Source of the DNA: Dokdonella_A sp963758365
Lineage (GTDB): Bacteria > Pseudomonadota > Gammaproteobacteria > Xanthomonadales > Rhodanobacteraceae
Assembly (NCBI GenBank): GCA_963758365.1
Contig: CAVWVB010000001.1
Location: 2,232,001-2,296,000 of the forward strand
Reading direction: 5' to 3'
Length of the DNA: 64,000 nt
Positions 44,295 to 54,145 of the stretch are shown here, in pieces. Each line of letters begins with the position of its first letter. Position 1 is the first letter of the stretch. Under the pieces are notes generated by a model. That model worked only from the letters and a program-made list of their open reading frames with translations, ran no database searches and was not told the origin of the DNA. The position numbers and the translations under genes were made by a program.

Positions 44295-44816
44295 TCAGTC
44301 CATCGCGGCCTTGAGGTATGCGCGCGCGAAGCGCCAGTCGCGCTCGATCGTGCGCCGGGTCAGACCGAGCATCTGCGCCGCCTGCTCATGGGTCAGACCG
44401 GCGAACCAGATCAGCTCCACGACCTGGGCCGCGCGCGCGTCGGCCTGCTCCAGATTTCCGAGCGCGTCGTCGAGCGCAAGCGCCTGTTCGGCGCTCTCCA
44501 CCGCGAGGCGCTCGTCGCCGCCGGTCAGGGTGATGCGTGCCCAGTCTCCGCCCGCGCGCTGGCGCAGACGGTCGCGCGCGCGATCGGCGAGCAGATGGCG
44601 CATCGCGCGCGCGGCATAGGTGAAAAACTGCGCCGGGTGCTGGAACGCGAGACCCTCGCTGGTGCTCATGCGCAAGTACAGGTCATGCACGAGCACCGTG
44701 GTCTCCAGCGTGCCGCGCGCGCCCATCGCGAGACGACGGCCCGCCATCGCCTTGAGCCGGTCGTAGACCAGCGCGAACATGGCGTCGGCATTCAGCGGCG
44801 CGGCGGAGTCGACCAT
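44295..44816 (-). CDS. ECF sigma factor, TIGR02999-type
   Basis: A 173-residue sigma factor of the group usually paired with Ser/Thr kinases: ALVYDRLKAMAGRRLA near the start, LETTVLVHDLYLRM, FQHPAQFFTYAARAMRHLLADRARDRLRQRAGGD (region 2), and the region 4 helix-turn-helix LTHEQAAQMLGLTRRTIERDWRFARAYL at the end. Relatives I know of are followed by a Ser/Thr protein kinase gene, but here the next gene is ybdD and no kinase is present. How its activity is controlled is therefore open. Confidence 0.92.
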   Translation of the reverse strand: MVDSAAPLNADAMFALVYDRLKAMAGRRLAMGARGTLETTVLVHDLYLRMSTSEGLAFQHPAQFFTYAARAMRHLLADRARDRLRQRAGGDWARITLTGGDERLAVESAEQALALDDALGNLEQADARAAQVVELIWFAGLTHEQAAQMLGLTRRTIERDWRFARAYLKAAMD

Positions 44817-45058
44817 GTTGCCTCCTCGACGCCGAGTCTATCAGGATGAAGAACGCGTCCATCCGGCTGCGGGGCCGGCGATCCCGCCAGAGTCGCGTCA
44901 GCGGACATTCGGGGCAACTGCCGCCGACAAGTCGGCAGCAGAGTGGCCGCATCGCTCATCGCCCGTTCGGTCAGGACCGGCTATACGTGCGCGGCGACCG
45001 CGCCCGCGTCCGATCATTGCGTTCGCAGTCCCGATCCAGCCACCACGAGGAGTTCCCG

Positions 45059-45208
45059 ATGAACCTGCACGTTGCCATGCAACCCCTGATCGCGCTCATT
45101 GCCGGCATCCTGATCCTGATCGTGCCGCGCCTGCTGAACTACGTCGTCGCGATCTACCTGATCGTGATCGGCCTGATCGGGCTGCTGCCGATGTTGCACG
45201 TGTACTGA
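45059..45208 (+). CDS. DUF3096 small membrane protein
   Basis: A 49-residue protein that is almost wholly two hydrophobic helices: MQPLIALIAGILILIVPRLL and YVVAIYLIVIGLIGLLPML, joined at an RLLNY turn. This is the DUF3096 pattern, whose function is unknown. A GAGGAG ribosome site precedes the ATG by 6 bases. The longer in-frame opening upstream is not protein-like. Confidence 0.85.
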   Translation: MNLHVAMQPLIALIAGILILIVPRLLNYVVAIYLIVIGLIGLLPMLHVY

Positions 45209-45365
45209 GCGCGGCAGCGGGATCCGCGGCCGCACTTGTCGACACGCGATGCGCGCGACGAGACAGTAGCGGATCCTCCGCGTCGGATGGATTTCGCGCG
45301 GCACGCAGGGTCCGCCCCGCATCATCCGCGCGCTCTTGTTCACGCGGGCGCATGGCGACACCTGT

Positions 45366-45371
45366 TATAAA
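45366..45371 (+). promoter_or_regulatory. Extended -10 element (TGTTATAAA) of tamA
   Basis: TATAAA preceded by TG-T is an extended -10 promoter motif, the best -10 match seen in this window. It lies 9 bases before the predicted tamA ATG at 45381, so the transcript would start almost at the ATG. Confidence 0.5.
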
Positions 45372-45380
45372 GCGCGCATC

Positions 45381-47213
45381 ATGGTGGTGCGCGCTCGTCA
45401 ATCCATGTTCCGCCGCTCCGGCGTGCGTGGACAACGCACCGTGCCGGCATTGCTGCTGTGTGCGATCGCGCCAGCAGCGCTGGCCGCGAAGATCGACGTC
45501 CGGATCGACGGCGTCGAGGCACCGCTCCTCGATGCGGTACGCGCCGGGGTCGAAATCGGCCAGTACGCGAAACGCGATGTGTCGGTCGCGCAGGTCCACC
45601 GCCTCTACGACAATGCGGCCGATCAGGCTGTCGCGGCGCTGGAACCCTATGGCTACTACCATGCGAGCGTGCAGGGCGAATTGCGCGAGCAGGGCAACGA
45701 CTTTGTCGCCGTGCTGCATGTCAGCCCCGGCGAGCCGGTCCGGGTCACGACCCTGGATATCCGCATCGACGGCGACGCGGACGGCCAGAGTGCAGTCAGG
45801 AAGGCGCGCGCCGCATTCACGCCGCGCAAGGGTGCGGTGCTGGATCACGCCGCGTACGAGAAGAGCAAAGCGACGCTGCAGGCTGCGCTGTTTGCGAGCG
45901 GCTACCTCGACGCTGCGCTGACGACCCATCGTGTGGACGTGCAGCGTTCCTCGAACAGCGCCGAGGTACACCTCGTCTGGAACGTCGGAACGCGCTATCG
46001 ATTCGGAACGACCACGTTCGAAGGCGGCCAGTTTCCGGACCGGTTCATGCAGCGCTACATCCCGTGGCACGAGGGTGATTTCTACGAACAGGACGATCTG
46101 CTGCTGTTTCAGCAGCGCCTGATCGACGCGGACTACTTCGCAATCGCGCAGGTCGAACCGGACACCCGCAATGCCCACGACGGAATCGTTCCGATCAAGG
46201 TTTCGCTCGGACCCGCCAAGCGCACGGTCTACACCGGCGGCGTATTCATCGGCACCGATACGGGCGTCGGTGTGCGCGGCGGCATCGAACGCCGCTGGAT
46301 CAACCTGCGCGGCCACAAGCTCAAGACCGAGGTACTCGTCGCGCAACGCCTGAAGACGGCGCTTGCCCAATACCAGATTCCGCTGCCCGGGCAGGACAAT
46401 CACAGTTTCAGTTTCGGCGCGGTCTACCGCGATGAGAACACCGACACGAGCACCTCGCGCACGTTCGGGCTCGCGGCGACCGACTCGCGCAACTGGCATG
46501 GCTGGACGCGCACGCTGGGTCTCAAGTTCCTGACCGGCGATTTCGAGGTCGCGAACATTCCGGGCAGCACCACCCTGCTCTATCCGGAAGTCTCGCTGTC
46601 GAAAAAGCAGGCGGACAACCCGAATTTCGTGCGCAAGGGCTGGGCCGTCACGCTGGCCGCGCGTGCCGGCCAGAAAGGCCTGCTCTCCGACACGAGTTTC
46701 GCCCAGGCCAGCGCCGACGCGAAATGGATACGCGGCATCGGCCGCAGGTCGCGTTTCATCGCGCGCGGCTCTCTGGGCGCGACCGCGGCCGGCGACTTCG
46801 ACAAGCTGCCGCCGGAGCTGCGTTTCTTTGCCGGTGGCGACCGCTCGATTCGCGGCTATGGTTACCAGACGGTCGGGCCGCCGCTGCCGGCCGACCTCGT
46901 CCCCGCCGCGCTGGCGCGCTGCGCGGAAAATCCGCAGCGCACCTGCCAGAGCCTGGTCGTCGGCGGCAAATACCTTGCGGTTGCGAGTGCCGAGTACGAG
47001 TACTACTTCAAACCGAACTGGGGTATCGCGACGTTCGTCGATACCGGCGATGCGTTCTCCACTCCGGGCGACTACCGGCAGAAGGTCGGCGTAGGAATCG
47101 GTGCGCGCTGGCGCTCGCCGGTCGGCATGGTCCGCGTCGATCTCGGCTTTCCGCTGCATGACAGCGAACACGGCGGCGTCGAGCTGCACATCGTGATCGG
47201 GCCCGATCTATGA
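45381..47213 (+). CDS. tamA: Translocation and assembly module TamA (Omp85 family)
   Basis: A 610-residue outer-membrane protein. A signal peptide ends at AALAA (about residue 38). Three POTRA domains follow (about 40-270: IDGVEAPLLDAVRAGVEIGQYAKRD, YGYYHASVQGEL, ASGYLDAALTTH). The C-terminal 16-strand barrel carries the Omp85 motif FFAGGDRSIRGYGYQTVGPPLP and ends VELHIVIGPDL. It works with TamB in moving lipids or proteins to the outer membrane. Met 45381 or Met 45405 may start it. The stop overlaps the tamB ATG by four bases. Confidence 0.94.
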   Translation: MVVRARQSMFRRSGVRGQRTVPALLLCAIAPAALAAKIDVRIDGVEAPLLDAVRAGVEIGQYAKRDVSVAQVHRLYDNAADQAVAALEPYGYYHASVQGELREQGNDFVAVLHVSPGEPVRVTTLDIRIDGDADGQSAVRKARAAFTPRKGAVLDHAAYEKSKATLQAALFASGYLDAALTTHRVDVQRSSNSAEVHLVWNVGTRYRFGTTTFEGGQFPDRFMQRYIPWHEGDFYEQDDLLLFQQRLIDADYFAIAQVEPDTRNAHDGIVPIKVSLGPAKRTVYTGGVFIGTDTGVGVRGGIERRWINLRGHKLKTEVLVAQRLKTALAQYQIPLPGQDNHSFSFGAVYRDENTDTSTSRTFGLAATDSRNWHGWTRTLGLKFLTGDFEVANIPGSTTLLYPEVSLSKKQADNPNFVRKGWAVTLAARAGQKGLLSDTSFAQASADAKWIRGIGRRSRFIARGSLGATAAGDFDKLPPELRFFAGGDRSIRGYGYQTVGPPLPADLVPAALARCAENPQRTCQSLVVGGKYLAVASAEYEYYFKPNWGIATFVDTGDAFSTPGDYRQKVGVGIGARWRSPVGMVRVDLGFPLHDSEHGGVELHIVIGPDL

Positions 47214-50200
47214 GCCTGCGCGCCCCACCGGAGCCTGATGCAGTGCGCATTGCCCGCCTTTCGCCGCGGGGGCCGCGCCGCGGATCGCGCATGCAGTGCG
47301 ATGCAGGCTTCGCCTTGCCGCGCCTGCTGAAATGGATCGGCATCGCATTCACGATGCTGGTGCTGGTGCTCGCGGTCCTGCTGTTCTGGCTGCTGCGCAC
47401 CGGCTCGGGTGCGCAGTTCGCGCTCGCGCGCGCAATCGGCTCCACCGACGGCAGGCTCGCGGTCGGCCGGTCCGGCGGCACGCTGGCCGGTCCGCTCACG
47501 CTCGAGGACGTGCGCTGGGTCGACGCGCAGACCGGTGTCGATGCCCGCATCGCGCGCATTCGCGTCGATGTCGCGCCGCTCGAACTGTTCGCCGGACGCG
47601 TGCATGTGTCGAATCTGGACATCGCCGATGTCAGACTCGCATTGACCAGCGTTCCGGCTGCTGTCGAGCAACCCGCGGGCGAATTCTCGCTGGCCGCGCC
47701 GGTTGACGTCGCGGTGGACCGGCTCGCGCTCGAGGGAATGACGATCAGCCGGGATGGCCAATCCGTATTCACGGTCGAGCGCCTCGATCTCGGCGGCGCC
47801 TGGACCCGCGGCGGCGCGGTCGTGAAGACCCTCGCGTTGCGCACGGCGGACGGCCAGGTCGATCTGCACGGCACGATCTCTTCCGTTCCGGGCTACCCCG
47901 GAAACGGCGAGACGACGTTTCGCTGGAAGGTTGGCGACACCGCGTATGCGGGAACGCTCAGCGCGCGCGGCGACGGCCGCAAGGCGCACCTCGATCTCGC
48001 GCTGACCGCCCCGACGCGGGCCAGCCTCGCCGCGGATCTGACCCAGTCGCATGATCTGCCGTGGACGGCACGCCTCACGGTACCCGGCTTCGACCCCACA
48101 CGCGTGCGCAAGGACACGTCGCTGACCGCGCTCGGTCTCGATCTAGAGGGATCCGGCGATCGCAGCCATGGCGTCGTGACCGGGACGATCGACGTCAACG
48201 CGCATCGCGTTCGCCTCGACCCGTTGCGGGCCGCACTCGACGGCCAGTTGCTGAAGATCGAGGCGCTGAGCCTGAGCAGTCCGCAGACCCGCGGACGTCT
48301 CGATGCGAGCGGGGAATTGCGGTTGGCCGCCAATCCCCCGACCGCGGTGCTCGCGCTGGACTGGCAGGACGTCGAACTGCCGGCCGATCTGGTCGGACAA
48401 CGCCTGGCCACGCACGGACACATCGACGCGGGCGGGAGTGCCGATGCGTACCACGCGCAGGGCACGCTCGCGGTCGGGCCGCCCGGGCAACTCGCCGACA
48501 TCGCCCTGGATCTGAACGGGACACCGCAGGCGATCACCCTCGACCGACTCGCGCTCAAGCAGGCCAAGGGTGGTCTGGATGCGAAGGGCACGATCACGCT
48601 GCAGCCGGCGCCGGGCTGGAAGCTGACCGCGCAGGCCAACCATCTGGACCCGGGCGCGTTCGCGGCCGACTGGCCCGGCGCGCTCGATTTCGACCTGGCC
48701 AGCGACGGCACCCTGACCAACCGGGGTCCCGACGCGACGGTCAAGCTCGAACGCCTCGGAGGCACGCTGCGCAAGCGCACAATCGCGGGTCGGGCCGACC
48801 TGCGCATCCGGCCCGGTTATGTCGTCGACGGCAATGTGGATGTCAGCGCGGGCAGGAGCCGCATCGCGGTCAGCGGCCGCGGCGGCGATCGCACCGACGC
48901 GACCATCAAGCTCACGATCGCCTCGCTCGACGACTGGCTACCCGCGACGCAGGGTCACATGGACGGCGAGTTCCGCGTACAGGGCAGCTGGCCGAAGCTC
49001 GCGGTGAACGGCGACGCGCACGCGCGCAAGTTCGTGCATGGCGACACCCGCATCGATTCGATCGATCTGGTCGCGCGCATCTCCGACATCAGTTCACCGC
49101 AGGGCAGCCTGAGCGTTACCGCAACCCGGCTCGGCAGCGGGGCGATCCGCTTCGACACGCTCTCGATCGAGGGCACCGGCGACCGCGGAGCACACACGCT
49201 CGCAGTCAGCGCGAACGGTTCGCCGTTGAACCTCAAGCTCGCGCTGTCGGGCAATACCGACGACCACGGTCGCTGGAGCGGCAGACTCACGACGCTCGAT
49301 CTCGCGGTCAAGGACGCGCCGGCGCTCGCGCTCGAAAGACCTGCGCAACTGGCCTGGGATGGCGAGACGTTCACGGCGAGCGAGATCTGCCTCGCCGGCA
49401 GCGGTCCGCGGGTGTGTGCAAGCGGCCGGGGCGGCGCCGACCGCGAGCTCGATGCACGCTATCGCATCGAACACCTGCCGCTTGCACTGATCGCGCGCCT
49501 CGCGGCGGCGGACACCCCGTTCAAGGTCGATGGCGTGATCGGCGGCAGCGGCGAGATCCAGCGCAATGCGGCCGGCGCGCTGAGCGGTGCCGCGACACTC
49601 GCGTCGGAGGCGGGTCGCATTGCCTATCCGGATCAGCCGACGCGGCCGCTGCTCACCTATTCCGGTCTCGCCCTCGACGCGCGGTTGTCGCCGCAGTCGA
49701 CGCACGCCAGCGTGCGCGCGGTGCTCGACCAGGATGGGCGGATCGACGGTGAAATCACCCTGGGTGGCGAGCCCGGCACCGCGCAATCGCTGTCGGGCAA
49801 GGTCGACCTCGTACTCAACGATCTCGGCTTCGTCGAACTGCTGACCTCCGAAGTCACGAATACGTCGGGTCGGGTCGATGCGACCTACACGTTTGCGGGC
49901 ACGACCGCGGCACCGCGGCTCGACGGTCGCCTGACGCTCCGTGACTTCGCGACCGAGGTACCGGCCGCGGGACTCAAGCTGCATGACGGCGACGTCACGC
50001 TGCACGCCACCGACGCCGATCATTTCAGCCTCGAGGGCACGCTGAAGTCCGGCGCAGGCGCACTGACGCTCGCGGGCAACGGTGGCGTCGGCGCGACCGC
50101 GCCGCTCAAGGCCAGCATCAAGGGCGAGAATTTCCTCGCCGCCGACATTCCCGCGGCACGCGTCGTGATCACGCCCGATCTCACGATCGAGCGCAGCGCG

Positions 50201-51070
50201 GACCGCATCACGGTCGGCGGCAGCATCGGCATTCCGAAAGCGAACGTGGATCTGGCCCGACTGCCGGGCGGCGGCGTCAGCAAGACCTCGCCCGATGTCG
50301 TCGTGACCGACGCCGAGCAACCCGAGCCGGGCAAACCCTTGCCGGTCGTCGTCGCGGTAACGGTCAGGCTCGGCGACGAGGTCAAGCTCGCGGGTTTCGG
50401 TCTCGACGGCAGCATCTCGGGCCAGCTGCGCGTTGACCAGCAATCCGGAAAACTCGCTACCGGCACCGGCACTCTCAACGTCGGCGGCACCTACAAGGCG
50501 TATGGCCAGGACCTCGCGATCGAATCGGGCCGACTGCTGTTCACGGGCAGCGCACTCGACAATCCGGGGCTGGATATCCGCGCAGCGCGCAAGATTCTCG
50601 GCAGTTCGGGCGGCGTACTCGAAGACACGATCCGCGCCGGACTGCAGGTACGGGGTACCGCGCTCGCACCGGTGCTGACGGTATTTTCCGATCCGACGAT
50701 GCAGCAGTCCGAAGCGCTGTCCTATCTGATCACCGGCAAGCCCTTGTCGGGCCTCAAGAGCGGCGAGGGCGACATGCTCGGCAGCGCCGCGCAGGCACTC
50801 GGTTCGGCGGGCGGCGACCTGCTTGCCAAGCGCATCGGCGCACGCACCGGAGTCGACGCCGGAGTCGCCGACAGCACCGCACTCGGCGGTGCCGCGTTCA
50901 CGGTCGGCAAGTACCTGTCGCCGAAACTCTATCTCAGCTACGGCGTCGGCCTGTTCACGCCGGGCGAAGTCGTCACCCTGCGCTACCTGATCAGCAAGCG
51001 CTTCAATTTCGAAGCCCAGAACGCGACCACCGGCAACCGCGCCGGTGTCAACTACCGCCTCGAGAGATAG
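47210..51070 (+). CDS. tamB: Translocation and assembly module TamB (AsmA-like)
   Basis: A 1286-residue inner-membrane-anchored periplasmic protein. One helix (about 42-62, WIGIAFTMLVLVLAVLLFWLL) is followed by about 1100 residues of repetitive beta structure with repeated L-L-x-G motifs, as in proteins that form a hydrophobic groove across the periplasm. The C-terminal 300 residues are the DUF490 domain (VGGTYKAYGQDLAIESGRLLFTGSALDNPGLDIRA, SYLITGKPLSGL, YLSPKLYLSYGVGLFTPGEVVTLRYLISKRF). It is coupled to tamA by an ATGA overlap. Confidence 0.94.
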   Translation: MSLRAPPEPDAVRIARLSPRGPRRGSRMQCDAGFALPRLLKWIGIAFTMLVLVLAVLLFWLLRTGSGAQFALARAIGSTDGRLAVGRSGGTLAGPLTLEDVRWVDAQTGVDARIARIRVDVAPLELFAGRVHVSNLDIADVRLALTSVPAAVEQPAGEFSLAAPVDVAVDRLALEGMTISRDGQSVFTVERLDLGGAWTRGGAVVKTLALRTADGQVDLHGTISSVPGYPGNGETTFRWKVGDTAYAGTLSARGDGRKAHLDLALTAPTRASLAADLTQSHDLPWTARLTVPGFDPTRVRKDTSLTALGLDLEGSGDRSHGVVTGTIDVNAHRVRLDPLRAALDGQLLKIEALSLSSPQTRGRLDASGELRLAANPPTAVLALDWQDVELPADLVGQRLATHGHIDAGGSADAYHAQGTLAVGPPGQLADIALDLNGTPQAITLDRLALKQAKGGLDAKGTITLQPAPGWKLTAQANHLDPGAFAADWPGALDFDLASDGTLTNRGPDATVKLERLGGTLRKRTIAGRADLRIRPGYVVDGNVDVSAGRSRIAVSGRGGDRTDATIKLTIASLDDWLPATQGHMDGEFRVQGSWPKLAVNGDAHARKFVHGDTRIDSIDLVARISDISSPQGSLSVTATRLGSGAIRFDTLSIEGTGDRGAHTLAVSANGSPLNLKLALSGNTDDHGRWSGRLTTLDLAVKDAPALALERPAQLAWDGETFTASEICLAGSGPRVCASGRGGADRELDARYRIEHLPLALIARLAAADTPFKVDGVIGGSGEIQRNAAGALSGAATLASEAGRIAYPDQPTRPLLTYSGLALDARLSPQSTHASVRAVLDQDGRIDGEITLGGEPGTAQSLSGKVDLVLNDLGFVELLTSEVTNTSGRVDATYTFAGTTAAPRLDGRLTLRDFATEVPAAGLKLHDGDVTLHATDADHFSLEGTLKSGAGALTLAGNGGVGATAPLKASIKGENFLAADIPAARVVITPDLTIERSADRITVGGSIGIPKANVDLARLPGGGVSKTSPDVVVTDAEQPEPGKPLPVVVAVTVRLGDEVKLAGFGLDGSISGQLRVDQQSGKLATGTGTLNVGGTYKAYGQDLAIESGRLLFTGSALDNPGLDIRAARKILGSSGGVLEDTIRAGLQVRGTALAPVLTVFSDPTMQQSEALSYLITGKPLSGLKSGEGDMLGSAAQALGSAGGDLLAKRIGARTGVDAGVADSTALGGAAFTVGKYLSPKLYLSYGVGLFTPGEVVTLRYLISKRFNFEAQNATTGNRAGVNYRLER

Positions 51071-51231
51071 CCGGCCGATACGCTGCATTCGCGCGCGTCG
51101 TCCGGGGATTCCTGCGCAGGATCCGCCGAGTCGTGCGATCCGGCGGGGCCGGACGGCGCATCGGCCTCCATGTGACGTGCGACCGGATGTAGACTCCCGG
51201 CGATCGGCAGTACGCGCCAACCGGAGGTCCT

Positions 51232-51495
51232 ATGAAGTCCGCCAGCACGACGTGCCAGAGCTGCGGCATGCCGTTGAAGCGCGACCCGCACGGCGGTGGT
51301 ACCGAAGCCAACGGCTCCGCCAGCACGATGTACTGCAGCCACTGCTACCAGCGCGGCCGTTTCGTGCAGCCGGATATCGACGCGGCACAGATGCAGGCAC
51401 GCGTGCGCGACAAGCTCGCCGGAATGGGGATGCCGCGCTTCCTTTGCGGCCTGTTCACACGCTCGATACCGAAGCTTGCGCGCTGGCGCACGTGA
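51232..51495 (+). CDS. Small zinc-ribbon domain protein
   Basis: An 87-residue protein with two zinc knuckles: CQSCGMPL (Cys8, Cys11) and YCSHCYQRG (Cys35, Cys38), followed by a helical tail (AAQMQARVRDKLAGMGMPRFLCGLFTRSIPKLARW). This matches the putative zinc-ribbon family (zf-ribbon_2) common in soil bacteria, with no assigned function. A CGGAGG ribosome site sits 5 bases before the ATG. Confidence 0.85.
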   Translation: MKSASTTCQSCGMPLKRDPHGGGTEANGSASTMYCSHCYQRGRFVQPDIDAAQMQARVRDKLAGMGMPRFLCGLFTRSIPKLARWRT

Positions 51496-51597
51496 GGCGA
51501 AACGTTGCTCGCACTGCAGCTGCCCAACGCCACGGACGCCCGGCATCCCCGCGTGAACAGGTCGCCGGCTCGGCGCCCCGCGCGATGATCCGCTGGC

Positions 51598-52839
51598 CTA
51601 GGGCAAACGGCCCGTCGCGGCATCCCTCAGCAGATCCTTGAGCGGCGTCATTCGATCGAGCAGGCTGGCACCGATCCCGCGCAAGGCCGCGAGCGGCATC
51701 GCATCGAGGCCGAAGAGGCGCTCGATCGCATCGAGGCCGTGCGCGGCGAGCGCATTCTCGCTGCGCCGCTCGCGCTCGTAGCGGCGCAGCACGTGCGCTG
51801 CGCCGATGTCGCTGCCGCGTGCGCGCGCGGCGCACAGGATCCCGCGCAGGCAGATCACGTCGCGGAAACCGAGATTCATGCCCTGGCCCGCGAGCGGATG
51901 CACGACATGGGCGGCATCACCCGCAAGCACGCAGCGGCCGCGGACATAGCGTTCGGCCAAACGCATGCGCAGCGGGAACGCGGCGCGCGCGGTCGTCGCG
52001 GTGATCGCGCCGAGGCGGAAATCGAATGCGCTGCCGAGTTCGGCGCGGAACGCAGCGTCGTCGAGCGCGAGGATACGCTCGGCCTCGGCGTCGGGCAGCG
52101 ACCAGACGATCGAGCAGCGCCCGTCGGCAAGCGGCAGGAACGCGAGCGGACCGCCGGACTGGAACCGCTGCCAGGCCGTGCACTCGTGCGCATGCTCGGT
52201 GGCGACATGCGCGACGACCGCGCGCTGGCCATAGTCGCGCCCATCGAATCCGATCCCGAGCGCGCGACGCACGCTGGAATCGGCGCCCTCGGCCGCGACC
52301 AGCAGTCGCGCGCGCAGGCGCGTGCCGTCGGCGAGTGTCGCGACGACCGCGTCCTGCGCGTTCTCGATCCCGGCGACCGCTGCCGGGCAATGGATGCGCG
52401 GCGCGTGGAACGCGCGGCCGAGCATGGCCGTCTCCCGACGTTCGCGATCAGGGACGATCGCAGAAGTACACGCCTGCCACAGCACGTGCTGGATCAACGT
52501 GTTCTCGACGACCCAGCCGAGCGCGGCATCGCCGTTGTCAGCGGCATCGAATGCGAGTTCACCGGGTGCACGCGCGTCCCAGACCCGCATGCGCCGGTAG
52601 GGTCCGATGCGCGCCGCCGCGATCGACGGCCATGCGCCGAGGTCATTCAACAGATCGCGTGCGTCCGCCGCGAGCGCGACCACGCGGGGATCGAGGTCAT
52701 CGCCGCGATGCCATGGCCGCGGCTCGCGCGCCTCGACCAGCGCAATCTCGAAGCCGTCGCGCGCAAGAGCCAGCGCGAGCGCGCCGCCGACCGCACCCGC
52801 GCCGACCACGATCGCGTCGAGTTCGCCGCGGCGCGTCAT
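51598..52839 (-). CDS. FAD-dependent hydroxylase of ubiquinone synthesis (UbiI/VisC-like)
   Basis: A 413-residue flavoprotein: the FAD fold AIVVGAGAVGGALALALARDGFEIALVEA begins at residue 10, LDPRVVALAADARDLLNDLG and the DG-type motif LVAAEGADSSVRRALGI follow, and the second FAD motif is LAGDAAHVVHPLAGQGMNLGFRD. The pattern is UbiI/UbiF-like rather than UbiH. It should hydroxylate one position of the octaprenylphenol ring; which one cannot be told. It lies 94 bases after the UbiH-like gene on the same strand. ATG 52839 is the family-like start. Confidence 0.9.
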   Translation of the reverse strand: MTRRGELDAIVVGAGAVGGALALALARDGFEIALVEAREPRPWHRGDDLDPRVVALAADARDLLNDLGAWPSIAAARIGPYRRMRVWDARAPGELAFDAADNGDAALGWVVENTLIQHVLWQACTSAIVPDRERRETAMLGRAFHAPRIHCPAAVAGIENAQDAVVATLADGTRLRARLLVAAEGADSSVRRALGIGFDGRDYGQRAVVAHVATEHAHECTAWQRFQSGGPLAFLPLADGRCSIVWSLPDAEAERILALDDAAFRAELGSAFDFRLGAITATTARAAFPLRMRLAERYVRGRCVLAGDAAHVVHPLAGQGMNLGFRDVICLRGILCAARARGSDIGAAHVLRRYERERRSENALAAHGLDAIERLFGLDAMPLAALRGIGASLLDRMTPLKDLLRDAATGRLP

Positions 52840-52933
52840 CGTATCGGTGCCGCCGGGCACGCGGCAACGGCCCTCCCCTTTCCGCAAATATGGAACCCTT
52901 GCGGAGAGAGCAGGAGATGGCTGTAGCAACCAT

Positions 52934-54145
52934 TCATCGCAGCAGACTCGGCGCGGGCACCTCGCCGCGGAATCCCATGCCGCGCAACGCGAAGCGCCGC
53001 TTCAGCGGCGCGATGCGATCGAGCGCATGGAAGCCGAGCGAACGCAACGCGCGCAACGGCAGGAAATCGTTGCCCATCAGGCGCACGAGATCGTCGCTGA
53101 ACGAAGTTGTCGCCTCGCGGTCCGCGGCGCGGCGCTCAACATGGCGCGCGAGCAGCGCGGATGCGCCGGGATCCGCGCCTGTCGCCGCCGATTCGCGCAG
53201 CAGCCCGGCGAGGGTCAGCGCGTCGCGCAGGCCGAGGTTGAATCCCTGCGCGCCGATCGGGTGCACGGTCTGCGCGGCGTTGCCGACCAGTACCGTGCGC
53301 GGCGCCGTGGTGCGCGCGGCGAGGACACGCACGAGCGGATATGGCTGGCGCCGCCCCGGGCTCGAAAAACGTCCGGCACGCCAGCCGAACCGTGCATGCA
53401 CGAATGCGATGAATGCGGCGTCGTCGAGCGAAGCGACGCGCGCGGCGTGCGCCGCGGGCACGCTCAGGACGAGACCGGCGCGGCGCTCGCCGAGCGGCAG
53501 CAGCGCAACCGGCCCCGAATCGGTGAAGCGCTCGTAGGCGGTACCGTCGAGCGGCCTTTCGACGCTCAGCGTGGTCACGAACGCGGATTGCGCATAGTCG
53601 TGGCGCCGCACGTCGATAGCGGACGCATCGCGCACGAAGGAACGTGTGCCGTCGGCTCCGACCAGCAGGCGCGTGCGCAGTTTCCGCGCCTGCCCGCCGC
53701 CGTGCAGCTCGACCTCGACCGCGGCGGCGGCGACGCGGATGTTCGTCGCCTCGGCCGGTGCGATCCGCTCCAGGCCAGTGCAGGCCTCGAGGCGTCGCAA
53801 CAGCGCGTTGCCGAGCTCGCGCGCGGGCAGCACGCCACCGAACGCGGGCCAGCCCAGTTCGGCGGCATCGAAACGCACGCCGCCAAAATCGCCGCGACGA
53901 CTGACCCGGATGCGCCGGATCGGCGAGATCGGCACTGCGGCGTCGAGTACGCCGAGCGCTTCGAGCGCATTCACGCTGGCACCCGCGAGCGCCAGATTGC
54001 GCTCGTCGCAGCTCGCCTGCAGATCGATGCGCGGCGGCGCCGCTTCGACCAGCGCCACGCGCAGACCTGCGCCGTCGAGCGCGATCGCGAGGCTCGCGCC
54101 GACCAGGCCGCCGCCGATGATCAGGACATCCAGGGTTGCGTCCAT
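52934..54145 (-). CDS. ubiH: 2-octaprenyl-6-methoxyphenol hydroxylase-like flavoprotein
   Basis: A 403-residue FAD enzyme: VLIIGGGLVGASLAIALDGAGLRVALVEA at the N terminus, CDERNLALAGASVNALEALGV, GADGTRSFVRDASAI and LVGNAAQTVHPIGAQGFNLGLRDALTL. The Asn in GNAAQT is shared with E. coli UbiH and separates it from UbiI/UbiF. The frame is open for almost 490 more codons upstream, but that stretch is the antisense of the downstream membrane-protein and adenosyltransferase genes. ATG 54145 gives the expected length. Confidence 0.92.
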   Translation of the reverse strand: MDATLDVLIIGGGLVGASLAIALDGAGLRVALVEAAPPRIDLQASCDERNLALAGASVNALEALGVLDAAVPISPIRRIRVSRRGDFGGVRFDAAELGWPAFGGVLPARELGNALLRRLEACTGLERIAPAEATNIRVAAAAVEVELHGGGQARKLRTRLLVGADGTRSFVRDASAIDVRRHDYAQSAFVTTLSVERPLDGTAYERFTDSGPVALLPLGERRAGLVLSVPAAHAARVASLDDAAFIAFVHARFGWRAGRFSSPGRRQPYPLVRVLAARTTAPRTVLVGNAAQTVHPIGAQGFNLGLRDALTLAGLLRESAATGADPGASALLARHVERRAADREATTSFSDDLVRLMGNDFLPLRALRSLGFHALDRIAPLKRRFALRGMGFRGEVPAPSLLR

